From NCBI GenBank assembly GCA_032119795.1, contig JAUMFO010000004.1, forward strand, positions 62,001 through 126,000: a stretch of 64,000 bases of DNA. Direction: 5' to 3'. The position numbers and the translations under genes are program-made. This stretch comes from JAGIBJ01 sp032119795. Its GTDB lineage: Bacteria > Actinomycetota > Thermoleophilia > Solirubrobacterales > Solirubrobacteraceae. This document shows positions 7,023 to 16,076 of the stretch, in pieces. Below the pieces are notes generated by a model. That model was not told the DNA's origin, searched no databases, and was given only the letters and a program-made list of their open reading frames with translations. How positions within the stretch are numbered: position 1 is the stretch's first letter; every line of letters starts with the position of its first letter.

Positions 7023-9854
7023 CTAGGCGGCGACGGCCCCTGGGTCCAGTGCCGCGGCGAGGTCGCGGCGTGAGCTGATTCCGAGCTTGGCGTAGCAGCG
7101 CCCGAGGTGCACCTCGACGGTCTTCAGCGTTACCCAGAGGGTCTCGGCGATCTGGCGGTTCGTCAGGCCTTCGGCGGCGAGTTCGGCCGTTCTTCGTTCG
7201 GCTGGGGTGAGCGCCTGGGTGCCCGAGAGGCGCTCGCGTCGTGGGCGGCCGCCCACGGCTTGGAGTGCCTCACGAGCCGTGCTCGCCAACCACGTTGATT
7301 CGGTCGCGGCGGCGAGGTCGAGGGACTCGCGCAGCGGCGCGCGGGCCTCAGCGTGGTCGCCGGCGGCGCGCAGGCGGGCGCCGAGGTCGTGGAGTGCCCA
7401 GCCGAGTTCGAGCCGGAACGGTGACGGCCGCAGGACGGCAATGGCGTCGGTCAGCGAGGCGACGGCGTCGGCGTGATCGGTGTGCGCGCGCCCCCGGATT
7501 CGGAGCGCGGCACCGAGCCCTCCCTGCATGCCCGCCACCGAAGCGACGCGCACGTCGTGTGCCATCAGCTCCAGAGCCTCGTCGTGGCGCCCGGTCGCGA
7601 TGAGGAGTTCGGCGAGACGTAGCCGCTGGCGGGCGGCGGTCGGACCAAACCACCCCCGGTCGTCGCAGAGACTCACCAGCCGGCGCAGGTCAGCTTCTGC
7701 CTCGGCGTAGCGGCCGAGCAGCAGGCGTACGTAGCCGCGGGTCGTGAGCGCAAACGGCTCGATGTAGGTGTCGACGGCCGGGCCGAGGTCGGTGTCGATG
7801 GCGTCCGCTGCGGCGTCGAGTTGGCCGAGGTGGATGAGGTTCTCAGCGGTGATGGCAGCGAGGGCCGGCACCGTGAGAGGCCAGCCCATCTCGCGCACCG
7901 CGTCGAGACCGAGCCGCGCGCGGGCAGCACCGGCGGCCACCGACCCGAAGTCGCGGTGCCAGTACCCCCACGACTGGTTGATGAACATCTGTGCGGTGAC
8001 GAGCCCTTGCTCGGCGACGATCCGCTCGCCGTCGCGCAGGACCTGCGCGCAGCGTTCGTGCGCCTCGGCGAAGCGGAAGGCGTGGGTGACGAGGTTGTAG
8101 GTGGAGCCGCCGGGGCCCAAGGCGGCCATGAACGAGCCGTCGGCGAGCGCGCGGTCGGCGAGGGCCGCAACCTCGGTGATCGGCTGGCCAGCGCAGCCGC
8201 CGTCGACGGCCAGGTGCGCGAGCATGACGACCGACGGCGAGTCACCGGCGCGGCCCTGCGCGAGCTGCGCATCACGCTGCTCAGCGAACGGGTTCGCGAA
8301 GATCAGCGCCTCAAGCGTGAAGGCCTCAAGTCGCAGCGCAAGCGCCGGATCCGTGGCGACCCGCCGTGCCTGGGCGACCTCGTCGAGCGCAGAGATCGGA
8401 TCGGTGTGGACAAGGTGGTTCCCGAGGGCGGCGCGGGCGCGAGCGAGATCGTTGCCCTCCAGCGCGCCGCTGGCCAGGAGCGCCGTGAGTCGACCTGGGC
8501 CGCTGGGGTGCTGTGCGCGGATCTCCAGCTCGCCGAGTTCGAGCGTCATCTGGGCCACGTTCTCGGGTGCGGGTGGCTCCCGCAGGGCACGGTCCAGGTG
8601 CTCCACCGCGACCTCCGTCGCGCCCTCCGACGCCGCGAGCAGTGCTGATTCACGCAGGTCGGCAGCGGCGCTGGCATCGCCCGCGGGATCGGTTGCCAGC
8701 CAGTGCAGCGCGACCTCGGCTGGCCGAGCGCCGCGGGCCCGCATCAGCTGCGCCGCAGCGCGGTGGCGCGCGGCGATCTCGCCGGCTGGCGAGGCCTCAA
8801 GCACCGCGGCCTTCACGAGCGGGTGCACGAAGCTCCAGCCTCCGGGCTCCAGGACGCCGGCGGCGGCGAGGGCGTCGAGGGCGTCGCGGGCGTCCACGAC
8901 GGTGTGGCCGCTGAGTGCGGAGAGGTCGGACAGGAGTGCACGCTCGCCGCCCACGGCGGCGGCGGTGGCGACGTCGAACGCGGTCGGCCCCAGCTTGCCG
9001 AGCTGCCGACGGACGGCGGGGACGACGCCACGCGCGGCAAGTTCCGTCAGGCGGTCGCCCTCCTGTGCGGTGCCGGCCAGTCCGAGCGAGGCGGCTTCGC
9101 GCGCGAGGACCCGCACGAGCAGAGGATTCCCCGACGTGGCGCTCGTGGCGGCGTTCACGAAGCCGGGATCGCACTGCCGGCCGAGCGCGTCGGCAAGCAG
9201 GGCATCGACGGCTCCGTCGCCGAGTGGGCGGGGCTCGATCGTCACCACGGAAGGCCCCGCCGTGAGCGCGTCGATGAGTTCGGTCGCGGCGCCCGGCTCG
9301 TTGGTGCGTGCGGTGGCAGCGACGAGCACCGCCAGGCCGTCGAGCCGTCGACCGAGGTATTCCAGAAAGCGCAGCGACGGCGCGTCGGCCCAGTGCACGT
9401 CGTCGACGAGGATGAGCAGTGGGCGCTCCTCTACGAGATTGGCAACGAGCCAGTACAGGCCGTGGACCACGGCGTAGCTGCCCTCGTCGACGCTGTGGCC
9501 CGCGGACTCCAGGACCCGCTCGGCACGGGCCGCAGCGCCACGCAGCAGCGACGCGCGGCGTTCAGGGCTGGCGTCGCTGAGAACGGGCTCGATGAGCTGG
9601 TGGATGATGCCGTAGCCGAAGGAGCGATCAAGCTCGCTGGCTCTTGCGCTCAGGACCGCGAATCCGCGGTCTTGGGCACGGCTCCGGAGCTCTCCCATGA
9701 GGGCCGTCTTGCCGATCCCGGCCGGCCCCTGAATCAGAGCGATCCTGCCGGTCCCAGCCGCAGCACCCTCCAGCGCGGATTGCAGCAGGGCGAGCTCCGT
9801 CTCGCGGTCGATCAGCGCCGTCGGCACCTTTCCAGCGTAATGGTCTGCCGGCAC
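7023..9854 (-). CDS. LuxR-family AAA/STAND transcriptional regulator
   Basis: A 943-residue regulator of the MalT-like LAL type. Residues 43-50 are the Walker A motif GPAGIGKT, and LLILVDDVHWADAPSL is the Walker B region of the ATPase. A long helical, TPR-like central region follows (roughly residues 380-860), and the C-terminus has a LuxR/GerE helix-turn-helix (LTPAERRTAELAAEGLTNRQ, then IAETLWVTLKTVEVHLGRCY). Such proteins use ATP-dependent oligomerisation to switch on transcription in response to an inducer. Length and architecture are normal. The GTG at 9854 has no clear ribosome site; an in-frame GTG about 30 nt downstream is possible. It is followed on the same strand by nothing functional and lies 48 nt downstream of two diguanylate cyclases, so co-transcription is possible. 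Confidence 0.9.
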   Translation of the reverse strand: MPADHYAGKVPTALIDRETELALLQSALEGAAAGTGRIALIQGPAGIGKTALMGELRSRAQDRGFAVLSARASELDRSFGYGIIHQLIEPVLSDASPERRASLLRGAAARAERVLESAGHSVDEGSYAVVHGLYWLVANLVEERPLLILVDDVHWADAPSLRFLEYLGRRLDGLAVLVAATARTNEPGAATELIDALTAGPSVVTIEPRPLGDGAVDALLADALGRQCDPGFVNAATSATSGNPLLVRVLAREAASLGLAGTAQEGDRLTELAARGVVPAVRRQLGKLGPTAFDVATAAAVGGERALLSDLSALSGHTVVDARDALDALAAAGVLEPGGWSFVHPLVKAAVLEASPAGEIAARHRAAAQLMRARGARPAEVALHWLATDPAGDASAAADLRESALLAASEGATEVAVEHLDRALREPPAPENVAQMTLELGELEIRAQHPSGPGRLTALLASGALEGNDLARARAALGNHLVHTDPISALDEVAQARRVATDPALALRLEAFTLEALIFANPFAEQRDAQLAQGRAGDSPSVVMLAHLAVDGGCAGQPITEVAALADRALADGSFMAALGPGGSTYNLVTHAFRFAEAHERCAQVLRDGERIVAEQGLVTAQMFINQSWGYWHRDFGSVAAGAARARLGLDAVREMGWPLTVPALAAITAENLIHLGQLDAAADAIDTDLGPAVDTYIEPFALTTRGYVRLLLGRYAEAEADLRRLVSLCDDRGWFGPTAARQRLRLAELLIATGRHDEALELMAHDVRVASVAGMQGGLGAALRIRGRAHTDHADAVASLTDAIAVLRPSPFRLELGWALHDLGARLRAAGDHAEARAPLRESLDLAAATESTWLASTAREALQAVGGRPRRERLSGTQALTPAERRTAELAAEGLTNRQIAETLWVTLKTVEVHLGRCYAKLGISSRRDLAAALDPGAVAA

Positions 9855-9902
9855 CGAAGCGGTCGAGTTGGACGCCTCAAGGGCGCGGCTGCGGGCTCAC
9901 GC

Positions 9903-10976
9903 TCAAGCGGTGAGGTCGAGTCGCTCGTCGCCCGAGTCGCCCGCCTCCTCGGCGGACCGCACCCTGGCGCCGCTCCCACGGGGTGGGCCGCCCGCTTTGT
10001 CCTCGCGCAGGCGCGCGTCAGCGACGTGCAGCAAGACCTGGCCGCCAGTGGCATCGTCTGGGAACGTGGCGATGCCGTAGCCAGCGGTGACGCCGTTGCC
10101 GACGCCGGCCAGCGCTGCGCGCAGCGCGTTGGCGGTGCGGTTCGCCAGAGCCGGTGTGCTCTGGGGCAGCAGCAAGCAGAACTCGTCGCCGCCTTGGCGG
10201 AAGACGAGTTCGTCCGGCTCGATCGCCCGTTCCAAGGCGGTCGCGACGCCGCGCAGGATCGCGTCGCCGTCGGCATGGCCGAGTTCGTCGTTGATCGTCT
10301 TGAAGCCGTTGAGATCGAGCAGGATGATGGAGAAGGGCTGCTTGAGTCGCCCGTGCCGCTCGACGGCCTGCTCAAGGCGTTCTTGGAGGAGCCGCAGGTT
10401 TCCGATGCCGGTGAGCGGGTCCCGACGCACCAGACGGTCGAGTTCATCGCCCTGCATCTCGGCCATGCCGAGCACGACCCAGCAGGAGAGGCCGAGGACC
10501 CACATGGCCATCGCCGTCAGCAGCATGCAGATCGACGTGGTCACGTCGAAGCCGGTGGCCACCGCCACGAGCGCGAACGCGCCGGTAGCGCAGCCGAGAT
10601 GGATCACGAACTGGCGCTGGTCCTGCAGCCGCACCGAGGCCAGCGGCCCGATGAACATGGCGGCGCCGACGGCGAGGCCCACGTTCGAGAGGAGGAAGAC
10701 CAGGCTCGCGCCGAGATACGGCAGGGCGACGACGGCGTGGTTGAGACGAGTCCCGATCTCCGGTGGCTCACGGAACAGCAGCGCCAGCGAGAGGCACGCG
10801 AACAGGGCGGCGGTGAGCGCGAGTGAGAGCCGCAACTCACCGTGGTCGAGCAGCGGCACCACCGCCATCGACACCGACATGAACAGCGTCATGCCGCCGG
10901 TCGCCCGCCACACCCGGCGGTCCAGGGCAAGCTCGCGGCGCGAGAGGTGTACGGCAGTCGGACTCGGTCGACTCAA
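9903..10976 (-). CDS. Membrane diguanylate cyclase (GGDEF)
   Basis: A 357-residue protein with about six N-terminal membrane segments (residues 25-170) and a C-terminal GGDEF domain. The substrate-binding motif DPLTGIGN starts near residue 186, and the active site GGDEF is intact at 262-266 inside FRQGGDEFCLLLP, so it should make cyclic di-GMP from two GTP. The position where an allosteric RxxD inhibitory site usually lies reads EPDE, so product inhibition at the I-site seems absent. It is a paralogue of the preceding gene and overlaps its end by four bases (ATGA), indicating a recent tandem duplication retained in one operon. The signal sensed by the membrane part is unknown. Confidence 0.92.
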   Translation of the reverse strand: MSRPSPTAVHLSRRELALDRRVWRATGGMTLFMSVSMAVVPLLDHGELRLSLALTAALFACLSLALLFREPPEIGTRLNHAVVALPYLGASLVFLLSNVGLAVGAAMFIGPLASVRLQDQRQFVIHLGCATGAFALVAVATGFDVTTSICMLLTAMAMWVLGLSCWVVLGMAEMQGDELDRLVRRDPLTGIGNLRLLQERLEQAVERHGRLKQPFSIILLDLNGFKTINDELGHADGDAILRGVATALERAIEPDELVFRQGGDEFCLLLPQSTPALANRTANALRAALAGVGNGVTAGYGIATFPDDATGGQVLLHVADARLREDKAGGPPRGSGARVRSAEEAGDSGDERLDLTA

Positions 10977-12088
10977 GCCGATCGCTCCTGGCGGCGCTCG
11001 TCGACGCGCGTGAGCGGGCCGGCCCCGCCCGTGGCGGCTCGATCGGAGGCGCGGCGGTGTGGATGGTTGGCTCGAGCAGGAAGGTTGCGCGCGGCCTTGT
11101 CGGCGAGCAGCCGCTCGTCGGCGACGTGCAGCAGCGTGCGCGCATCGGTGGCGTCGGCGGGAGACGACGCGATCCCGACTCCGGTGGTGATGCCGTCGAA
11201 GTGCAGCTCCGACAGCGCGGCACGCACGGCGTTGGCCATGCGCACGGCATGTTCGGCGGAGGTGTCCGGGAGGATCAGCACGAACTCGTCGCCGCCCTGG
11301 CGGACCACGGTGTCGGAAGGCCCGGCGACTGCGGCCAAGGCGGCGCCGACCTCGCGGAGGAGCGCGTCGCCTTCGGAGTGGCCGTAGGAGTCATTGAGCG
11401 CTTTGAAGCCCGTGAGATCGAGGCAGAGGATCGACAGTGATTTGCTGGAACGCTCATGGCGCGCGAGTTCTTCCGGCAGCGCCTCCTCAAGCAGCCGCAG
11501 GTTTCCGAGGCCGGTGAGGGGGTCGCGGCGCACGAGGCGCTCCAGTTCGTCGCCCTGTGCCTCAGCGCTCTGCAGGATCTCCCAGGTACTCACGCCGAGG
11601 ACCCAGATCGCCAGCGTCGAGCAGAGGATGCCAATGAGGGAACTCACGGGGAGCTGCCCGATCGCGCCGGCAGCAGCAAGCACGAGGGTCGCCGCGACGA
11701 GGTGCCCGAAGAAGTGCGTGCGGTTCTGCAGGCGCACGGCGGCCAGCGGGCTGATGAACATGGCCGCCCCGATCGCGAGACCAGGGCTGAGCTGCGCGCC
11801 CCAGAAGATCACGGCGCTCCCGACGTACGGCAAGGCGATCACGGCGTGGTTGAAACGCGTGCCGATGTCTGGCGGTTGCTGGCGCAGGAGCCCGAGGCCG
11901 ACGACCAAGAACGCCACCGCCACACCGGCCATCCGACGATCGACGCCCGCCTGGGCGAGCAGGGAGATGGCGCCGAGGGTCGAGGCGACGAACAGCGTCA
12001 TGCCACTCGTCGCTCCCCAGACGAACGGGTTGCGGGCGAGGTCGCGTCGGGAGACGCGAGCGATCAAGGGAGCCGGGGAGCTGCTCAC
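10973..12088 (-). CDS. Membrane diguanylate cyclase (GGDEF), first of tandem pair
   Basis: A 371-residue paralogue of the downstream gene with the same order: N-terminal membrane region (residues 25-170) and catalytic domain with DPLTGLGN near 189 and GGDEF at 265-269 (VVRQGGDEFVLILP). An RxxD inhibitory site is lacking (GPSD at that position). The shared segments extend into the membrane part (PP-IGTR-NHAV-ALPY-G), so the two genes duplicated as a whole and did not simply share a domain. It has a GTG start at 12088. The neighbouring LuxR ATPase may be transcribed with them; no phosphodiesterase (EAL or HD-GYP) gene is in the window. Confidence 0.92.
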   Translation of the reverse strand: MSSSPAPLIARVSRRDLARNPFVWGATSGMTLFVASTLGAISLLAQAGVDRRMAGVAVAFLVVGLGLLRQQPPDIGTRFNHAVIALPYVGSAVIFWGAQLSPGLAIGAAMFISPLAAVRLQNRTHFFGHLVAATLVLAAAGAIGQLPVSSLIGILCSTLAIWVLGVSTWEILQSAEAQGDELERLVRRDPLTGLGNLRLLEEALPEELARHERSSKSLSILCLDLTGFKALNDSYGHSEGDALLREVGAALAAVAGPSDTVVRQGGDEFVLILPDTSAEHAVRMANAVRAALSELHFDGITTGVGIASSPADATDARTLLHVADERLLADKAARNLPARANHPHRRASDRAATGGAGPLTRVDERRQERSA

Positions 12089-12216
12089 GCTTACGCGGTC
12101 GTCAGTTCTGAGCGGCGAGTTGAGCGGCTCTACCGGAAACTGGCCGCTTGGTCAGGCAAACTCGCCCGACGGGCCCGGTCCCCGCCGGTACCCGCCTCAG
12201 ATGTGCGTCAGCCGTC

Positions 12217-12807
12217 TCAGACGACCTGCTGCACGAGCGGCAGGATCTCGGCGACGGTCTTGCCGGTGCCCGGATCGCCAAGCGCGGCCATCTTCCACTC
12301 CCCGCCGTGGCGGTAGACCTTGGCCATCACCAGGGCCGAGTGTGAGCCCTGGGCGCTGAGGTCGTAGCGGGCGAACTCCGCACCGGTGGTCTCGTCGACG
12401 ATGCGGCAGAACGCGTTGGCGACGTCGCCGAAGCCCTGGGCGCTGAAGCTGTTCACCGTGAAGGCGAGGATCTCCACGTTCGGCGGGATCTGCGACAGGT
12501 CGACGAGGATCGACTCATCGTCGCCGTCGCCGGCGCCGGTGAGGTTGTCTCCGGTGTGGGTGACGGAGCCGTCTTTGCTGCGGAGCTGCCGGAACCAGAC
12601 GGTGTCGACGACCTGGCGGTCGCCGTCGAGGAGGACGGCGGAGGCATCGAGGTCGATCTGCTTCTCGCTCGCCGCGCGCTTGAAGAGGCCCTTCTTCGGC
12701 GCCGCTGCGACTGGGTCCCAACCCAGGCCCATTTTCACTCGAGTGAGTGCCCCGCCGTCCTTGCTCAGGCTGATCTTCTGGCCTTTGGTGAGGTTGATGC
12801 TGCTCAT
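12217..12807 (-). CDS. TerD-family stress protein
   Basis: A 196-residue protein with the TerD/CABP fold. The N-terminus INLTKGQKISLSKDGGALTR is the usual first strand pair; QIDLDASAVLLD carries the conserved acidic calcium-binding motif, and GDNLTGAGDGDDESILVDLS the second acidic loop. The C-terminal YRHGGEWKMAALG is diagnostic. TerD proteins are calcium-binding components of tellurite and general stress systems and are thought to work near the membrane with TerC. Start: GGGAGCA lies upstream of the ATG at 12807. It follows the larger TerD-like fusion gene on the same strand by 90 nt, probably in one transcript. Compared with the 24.7 kb TerD it has an insertion (APKKGLFKRAASEKQ) before the first acidic motif. 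Confidence 0.92.
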   Translation of the reverse strand: MSSINLTKGQKISLSKDGGALTRVKMGLGWDPVAAAPKKGLFKRAASEKQIDLDASAVLLDGDRQVVDTVWFRQLRSKDGSVTHTGDNLTGAGDGDDESILVDLSQIPPNVEILAFTVNSFSAQGFGDVANAFCRIVDETTGAEFARYDLSAQGSHSALVMAKVYRHGGEWKMAALGDPGTGKTVAEILPLVQQVV

Positions 12808-12897
12808 CGTGCGTGCTCCCTGTGGGTCGCGGCCCGGGAGGCCGCTGGTTGCCCGGTTTGGGCGAGCCTATCCGGGTGCTGGTGCCGGGGCGCCAGA

Positions 12898-14790
12898 TCA
12901 GCCGAAGAGTCGCCGGGAATGAGCGCCGCTCGGCCCAGAGGGTGGCGGAGGCGGCGGGCGCATCGGGCGGGGCGCGTCGAGCCGGCCCATGCGCACGTGC
13001 AGGGAAGCGGTGGCGCATGGCTCGTCGCCTGGCGCATGGGCCACGGGCGCGAGCGCGACGAGCTGGCGGCTCGTCTCGCGCCAAGCCGGAGCGGCGCCGT
13101 CGCTGGTTTCGGCGCGGGTCAGGGCGAGGTGGGCGAGGTAGCCGAGACCGGCGCGCTGCAGTGCCGCGGCCTGCGCTCGGGCTCGGCCCGCGAGGTCGTT
13201 GGGCGGGGCCTCGCCCGGTGGCAGGCCGGCGACCTCGCGCACCAGGAGGTGCTCCTTCGCCACCGCCCCCGGGCCGCCCCAATCGCGGGTCGCGGGCCAC
13301 GGCAGGTTGTTGCGGTAGTCGGCGGAGTCGGGTGCCAGTCGCCGCAGCGTCTCCTCGATCGCGTCCGCCGCTTGGTCGACGAACTCCAGGCCGCGCTGGA
13401 GGTCCTCGGTGACGGCCGTGCGCTGGAGCTGCAGCGCCGCGAAGTTGCAGTGAATCGCTGGCGGATCGCCCGGGAGGCCCTCGTCCTGCACCCCAAACCG
13501 CACAAACGAGCGCTCCCCGTTGCGTGCTGCGAGCGATCGCCAGAGGCCAGGCTCCGGGTACACGTTTGCGCGCACGGTGCGTTCGACCAGAATCGCCCAG
13601 GCGCGTGGCGTCCCCGAGAGCGCGGTGGGCCCCACCACCAGCTGCCCGAGATCGGAGGGCATGAGGACGGCGGCCGGCTCATCGACCAGGGGCAGGCCAC
13701 CGGCCATCAGCAGGCGCTCGTGGACGTCCGACCAGGCACCTTCGTCCTGGAGCTCCTCGGCGATGCCAAGGCGCAGCTCGCGAGGGATCTGCTCCGTGAG
13801 CTGCTCGGGCCGCTGCCAGCGCCGGACCGACCGCATCCGAAGGTTGAAGCGGTGAGCCGTCACCCAGACCTCGGCAAGGAGGGCTTTGAGCAGCGCACTG
13901 TCGACGGAGTCCACGTGCGCGACGGCTGGAGCCGACACGAACGCGGCCTGGCCGTCGTCGGAGAACGAGACCACCGCGAGCGGCGCCTGCCCGGTGGCCC
14001 GCAGCGCGGCCAGCGCGACCGTGTCCGTCAGTTCGCCTTCGCCGCCCGGAGACACGGCGAGAATCCGTGCGTAGTCGCCGGAACGCTCGTAGGAGAGTCG
14101 CAGCAGCATCCCGTGCAGCGTGAAGTCGACGAAGTCGTTGTCGCCAAAGCGGGGGCCGGGGCCGACGACCTCATCCAGGAACTCGCGCAGCGGCGGCGGA
14201 CCGACCGGCGGCGACGGACCCTCGTGGGTGGCCGTCGGAGGCTGCTGCGCCGGGTTGGCCGGTGGTGGTGGGCTCGGGGTGGGCGCGGCTCGCGTAACCA
14301 GCGGAAACGCTGAGGCGGGCAGGCTTAGCGCCTGCGCCATGGCGGCGACGTGCCCCGCCCAACCAGATCCGATGGCCCGCACCTTCCACTCGCTGCCGCG
14401 GCGGTAGAACTCCAGTAGCTCGGCGGCGCGCAGCTCGCGCGCTGCCTCAGGCAGCGTGACCTGGAGTGTGGGGCCGCCAGGCTGCATGACGGTGGCGCTG
14501 CCGCGGGCCAGCGGGAGCGAGCGATCGGGCGACCAGACCAGGAGACGGACGCGGACGTCGCGCTCGGGGATTCGGGAGAGGTCGATGACCACCCTCACCT
14601 TGCGCTGATCCGGCGACACCTCGATGCTCGCGAACGCGTCGGCCGTGCCGAGCGGCCGAAGCGTGCCGTCGCCCTGCTCGATCACGAGCGTCGCTCCCCC
14701 CAGCTGCGGCACGTCGAGTTCGCAGGTGAGCTGCGCGGCGCCGGGGAGCGGAGCGTTCGCGCCCGGCGCCAGTGCGGTCACGTCGGTCAT
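12898..14790 (-). CDS. TerD-like domain fused to large uncharacterised domain
   Basis: A 630-residue protein. Residues about 10-160 form a TerD-like domain, with VDVSRIP-type strands and the diagnostic YRRGSEWKVRAIGSGW near its end, but with degenerate acidic loops, so calcium binding is doubtful. A Pro-rich linker (about residues 170-205) leads to a globular region of about 400 residues that I cannot assign. It contains LREFLDEVVG, VDFTLHGMLLRLSYERSGDYARI and a helical C-terminal part, and ends in a Pro-rich tail. A longer frame to 15273 exists, but MTDVTALAPG at 14790 is preceded 7 nt upstream by TACGTT (14798-14803, same strand), a leaderless -10. It likely forms an operon with the TerD gene behind it. 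Confidence 0.8.
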   Translation of the reverse strand: MTDVTALAPGANAPLPGAAQLTCELDVPQLGGATLVIEQGDGTLRPLGTADAFASIEVSPDQRKVRVVIDLSRIPERDVRVRLLVWSPDRSLPLARGSATVMQPGGPTLQVTLPEAARELRAAELLEFYRRGSEWKVRAIGSGWAGHVAAMAQALSLPASAFPLVTRAAPTPSPPPPANPAQQPPTATHEGPSPPVGPPPLREFLDEVVGPGPRFGDNDFVDFTLHGMLLRLSYERSGDYARILAVSPGGEGELTDTVALAALRATGQAPLAVVSFSDDGQAAFVSAPAVAHVDSVDSALLKALLAEVWVTAHRFNLRMRSVRRWQRPEQLTEQIPRELRLGIAEELQDEGAWSDVHERLLMAGGLPLVDEPAAVLMPSDLGQLVVGPTALSGTPRAWAILVERTVRANVYPEPGLWRSLAARNGERSFVRFGVQDEGLPGDPPAIHCNFAALQLQRTAVTEDLQRGLEFVDQAADAIEETLRRLAPDSADYRNNLPWPATRDWGGPGAVAKEHLLVREVAGLPPGEAPPNDLAGRARAQAAALQRAGLGYLAHLALTRAETSDGAAPAWRETSRQLVALAPVAHAPGDEPCATASLHVRMGRLDAPRPMRPPPPPPSGPSGAHSRRLFG

Positions 14791-14986
14791 CTGGGCGAAC
14801 GTAGCAGCGGAGCGTTTGTGCGCCGCAGCACTGAAGTCACCGACTCGACGGTGGACGTTTGTTCCAGGGGTCCGTCCAGATCCGTCATAACTTGAAGCCA
14901 AGTATTTCGGTGTTTCGACTCCCCGCGACCCAGTAGATCGCCAGCGTCGCCGAACCACCGCTCGTCCCACCCGCAGGAGCATCGCG

Positions 14987-15874
14987 ATGCCACTCCGCAA
15001 GCAAGGCACCATCGTCAAATCCGTCCTCGTTGCCTCCGTGGCGGCGATGTTCGTGGTTCCCTCGACGGCGAACGCGGGGCTCCTGAGCAACCTGTTCAAG
15101 CCGAAGACGACGAAGACGACGACGGCGACCACGCCGGCCGTGACCGCGACGGTCGGTGGCGTCGCGACGACGAACACCGCAACGACCTCGGCGACCTCGG
15201 CGACCACGAGCTCCGCCGTCCCCGCAGGTACCGGATGCACGCCGCTGGCGACGACGAAGTCCTTCCAAGGCATCGATGGCGACGCCTCCGACTACTCCCC
15301 GGCACCGGACGGTGGCTTCGAGAACGGCGGCAAAGGCTGGACGTTTACCGGTGGCGCAAAGGTGACGACGGGCAACGAGACGCTCGGCGTCCTCGCCGGC
15401 AACAAGCAGGCGGTGCTCCCGCTGAACGGAACGGCGACCTCGCCGGCCTTCTGCGTCGACGAGTCCAACCCGCACTTCCGGTTCGCCTACAAAGTCGACA
15501 ACGCCGTGCTCTCGGGCTTCATCGCCTACGTGATCTACCGCGACGCTGCGGGCAAGATCACGAACGTCGAGCTCATCTCCTCCAAAGTGCTCGCGCTGTC
15601 TCCGTCGATGTGGCAAGCCACGCCGAAGAGCCCGCTCTCCACCCTCATCCCGCTGAACTCGAGCACGAAGACCGCCTCGGTCCAGCTGAAGATCACCTCG
15701 CTCGCGCCGACCGACTTCGTCAACGACGTCACCGGTGGCATCGTCTCGCCGGTGCTCGGCTTCGCTGGCAGCCTGACGGGCATGGTGGGTTCGATCACGA
15801 GCACGATCTCACCCGCGCTCAACATCGGCATCACGATCGACTCCGTGATGGTCGATCCGTACCGCCGCGGGTAA
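14987..15874 (+). CDS. Exported protein of unknown function, Thr-rich N-terminus
   Basis: A 295-residue protein with a signal peptide (RKQGTIVKSVLVASVAAMFVV..., cleavage after STANA). A Lys/Thr/Ala-rich low-complexity stretch (residues about 40-80) follows, then a globular part beginning CTPLATTKSFQGIDGDASDY. DGGFENGGKGWTFTGGAKV resembles a carbohydrate-binding-like beta-sandwich opening. No catalytic motif is visible. AGGAG lies about 8 nt before the ATG, so this gene has a normal leader. Its last five codons and stop are inside the first copy of a 61-bp tandem repeat (15862-16004), so the 3' end of the gene has been duplicated into the intergenic space. Confidence 0.8.
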   Translation: MPLRKQGTIVKSVLVASVAAMFVVPSTANAGLLSNLFKPKTTKTTTATTPAVTATVGGVATTNTATTSATSATTSSAVPAGTGCTPLATTKSFQGIDGDASDYSPAPDGGFENGGKGWTFTGGAKVTTGNETLGVLAGNKQAVLPLNGTATSPAFCVDESNPHFRFAYKVDNAVLSGFIAYVIYRDAAGKITNVELISSKVLALSPSMWQATPKSPLSTLIPLNSSTKTASVQLKITSLAPTDFVNDVTGGIVSPVLGFAGSLTGMVGSITSTISPALNIGITIDSVMVDPYRRG

Positions 15875-16004
15875 ACCAACAGCGGCCCTGCAAGCGAAGT
15901 TGTTCTCCTCGCGGGGGCGGTGCCGCCGCGGGTAAACCAACAGTCGCCCTGCAGGCGAAGTTGTTCTCCTCGCGGGGGCGGTGCCGCCGCGGGTAAACCA
16001 ACAG
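15862..16004. repeat. 61-bp tandem repeat, 2.3 copies, covering a stop codon
   Basis: The block starting CCGCCGCGGGTAAACCAACA recurs at 15862, 15923 and 15984, an exact 61-bp period. Copies one and two are nearly identical over the full unit, and the third is only about 21 bp. The TAA of the exported protein is in the first copy. The unit length is not a multiple of three and the copies contain the stop, so this is not a protein repeat. Each unit can form GGCGG-TG-CCGCC. Replication slippage is a sufficient explanation. Confidence 0.9.
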
Positions 16005-16062
16005 GCCCGTCTCCCTGCGCGGTTGATCTCAAGCAGTTCTCGCGCGCGGGGGGATTCCGGTT

Positions 16063-16068
16063 TAGGGT
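16063..16068 (+). promoter_or_regulatory. Leaderless -10 element (TAGGGT) for the chaperone operon
   Basis: TAGGGT lies 8 nt before the GTG chosen as the start of the GrpE-like gene, fitting the TANNNT rule for leaderless transcripts. No ribosome-binding site precedes that GTG. No HrcA (CIRCE) or HspR-like inverted repeat is visible here, so there is no sequence sign of classical heat-shock control. Confidence 0.45.
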
Positions 16069-16076
16069 CCGCCGAA

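Noticed and set aside
12089..12216. Cyclic di-GMP riboswitch ahead of the diguanylate cyclases
   Set aside because: The conserved tetraloop and receptor sequences of either class were not found; only GC-rich intergenic sequence is seen.
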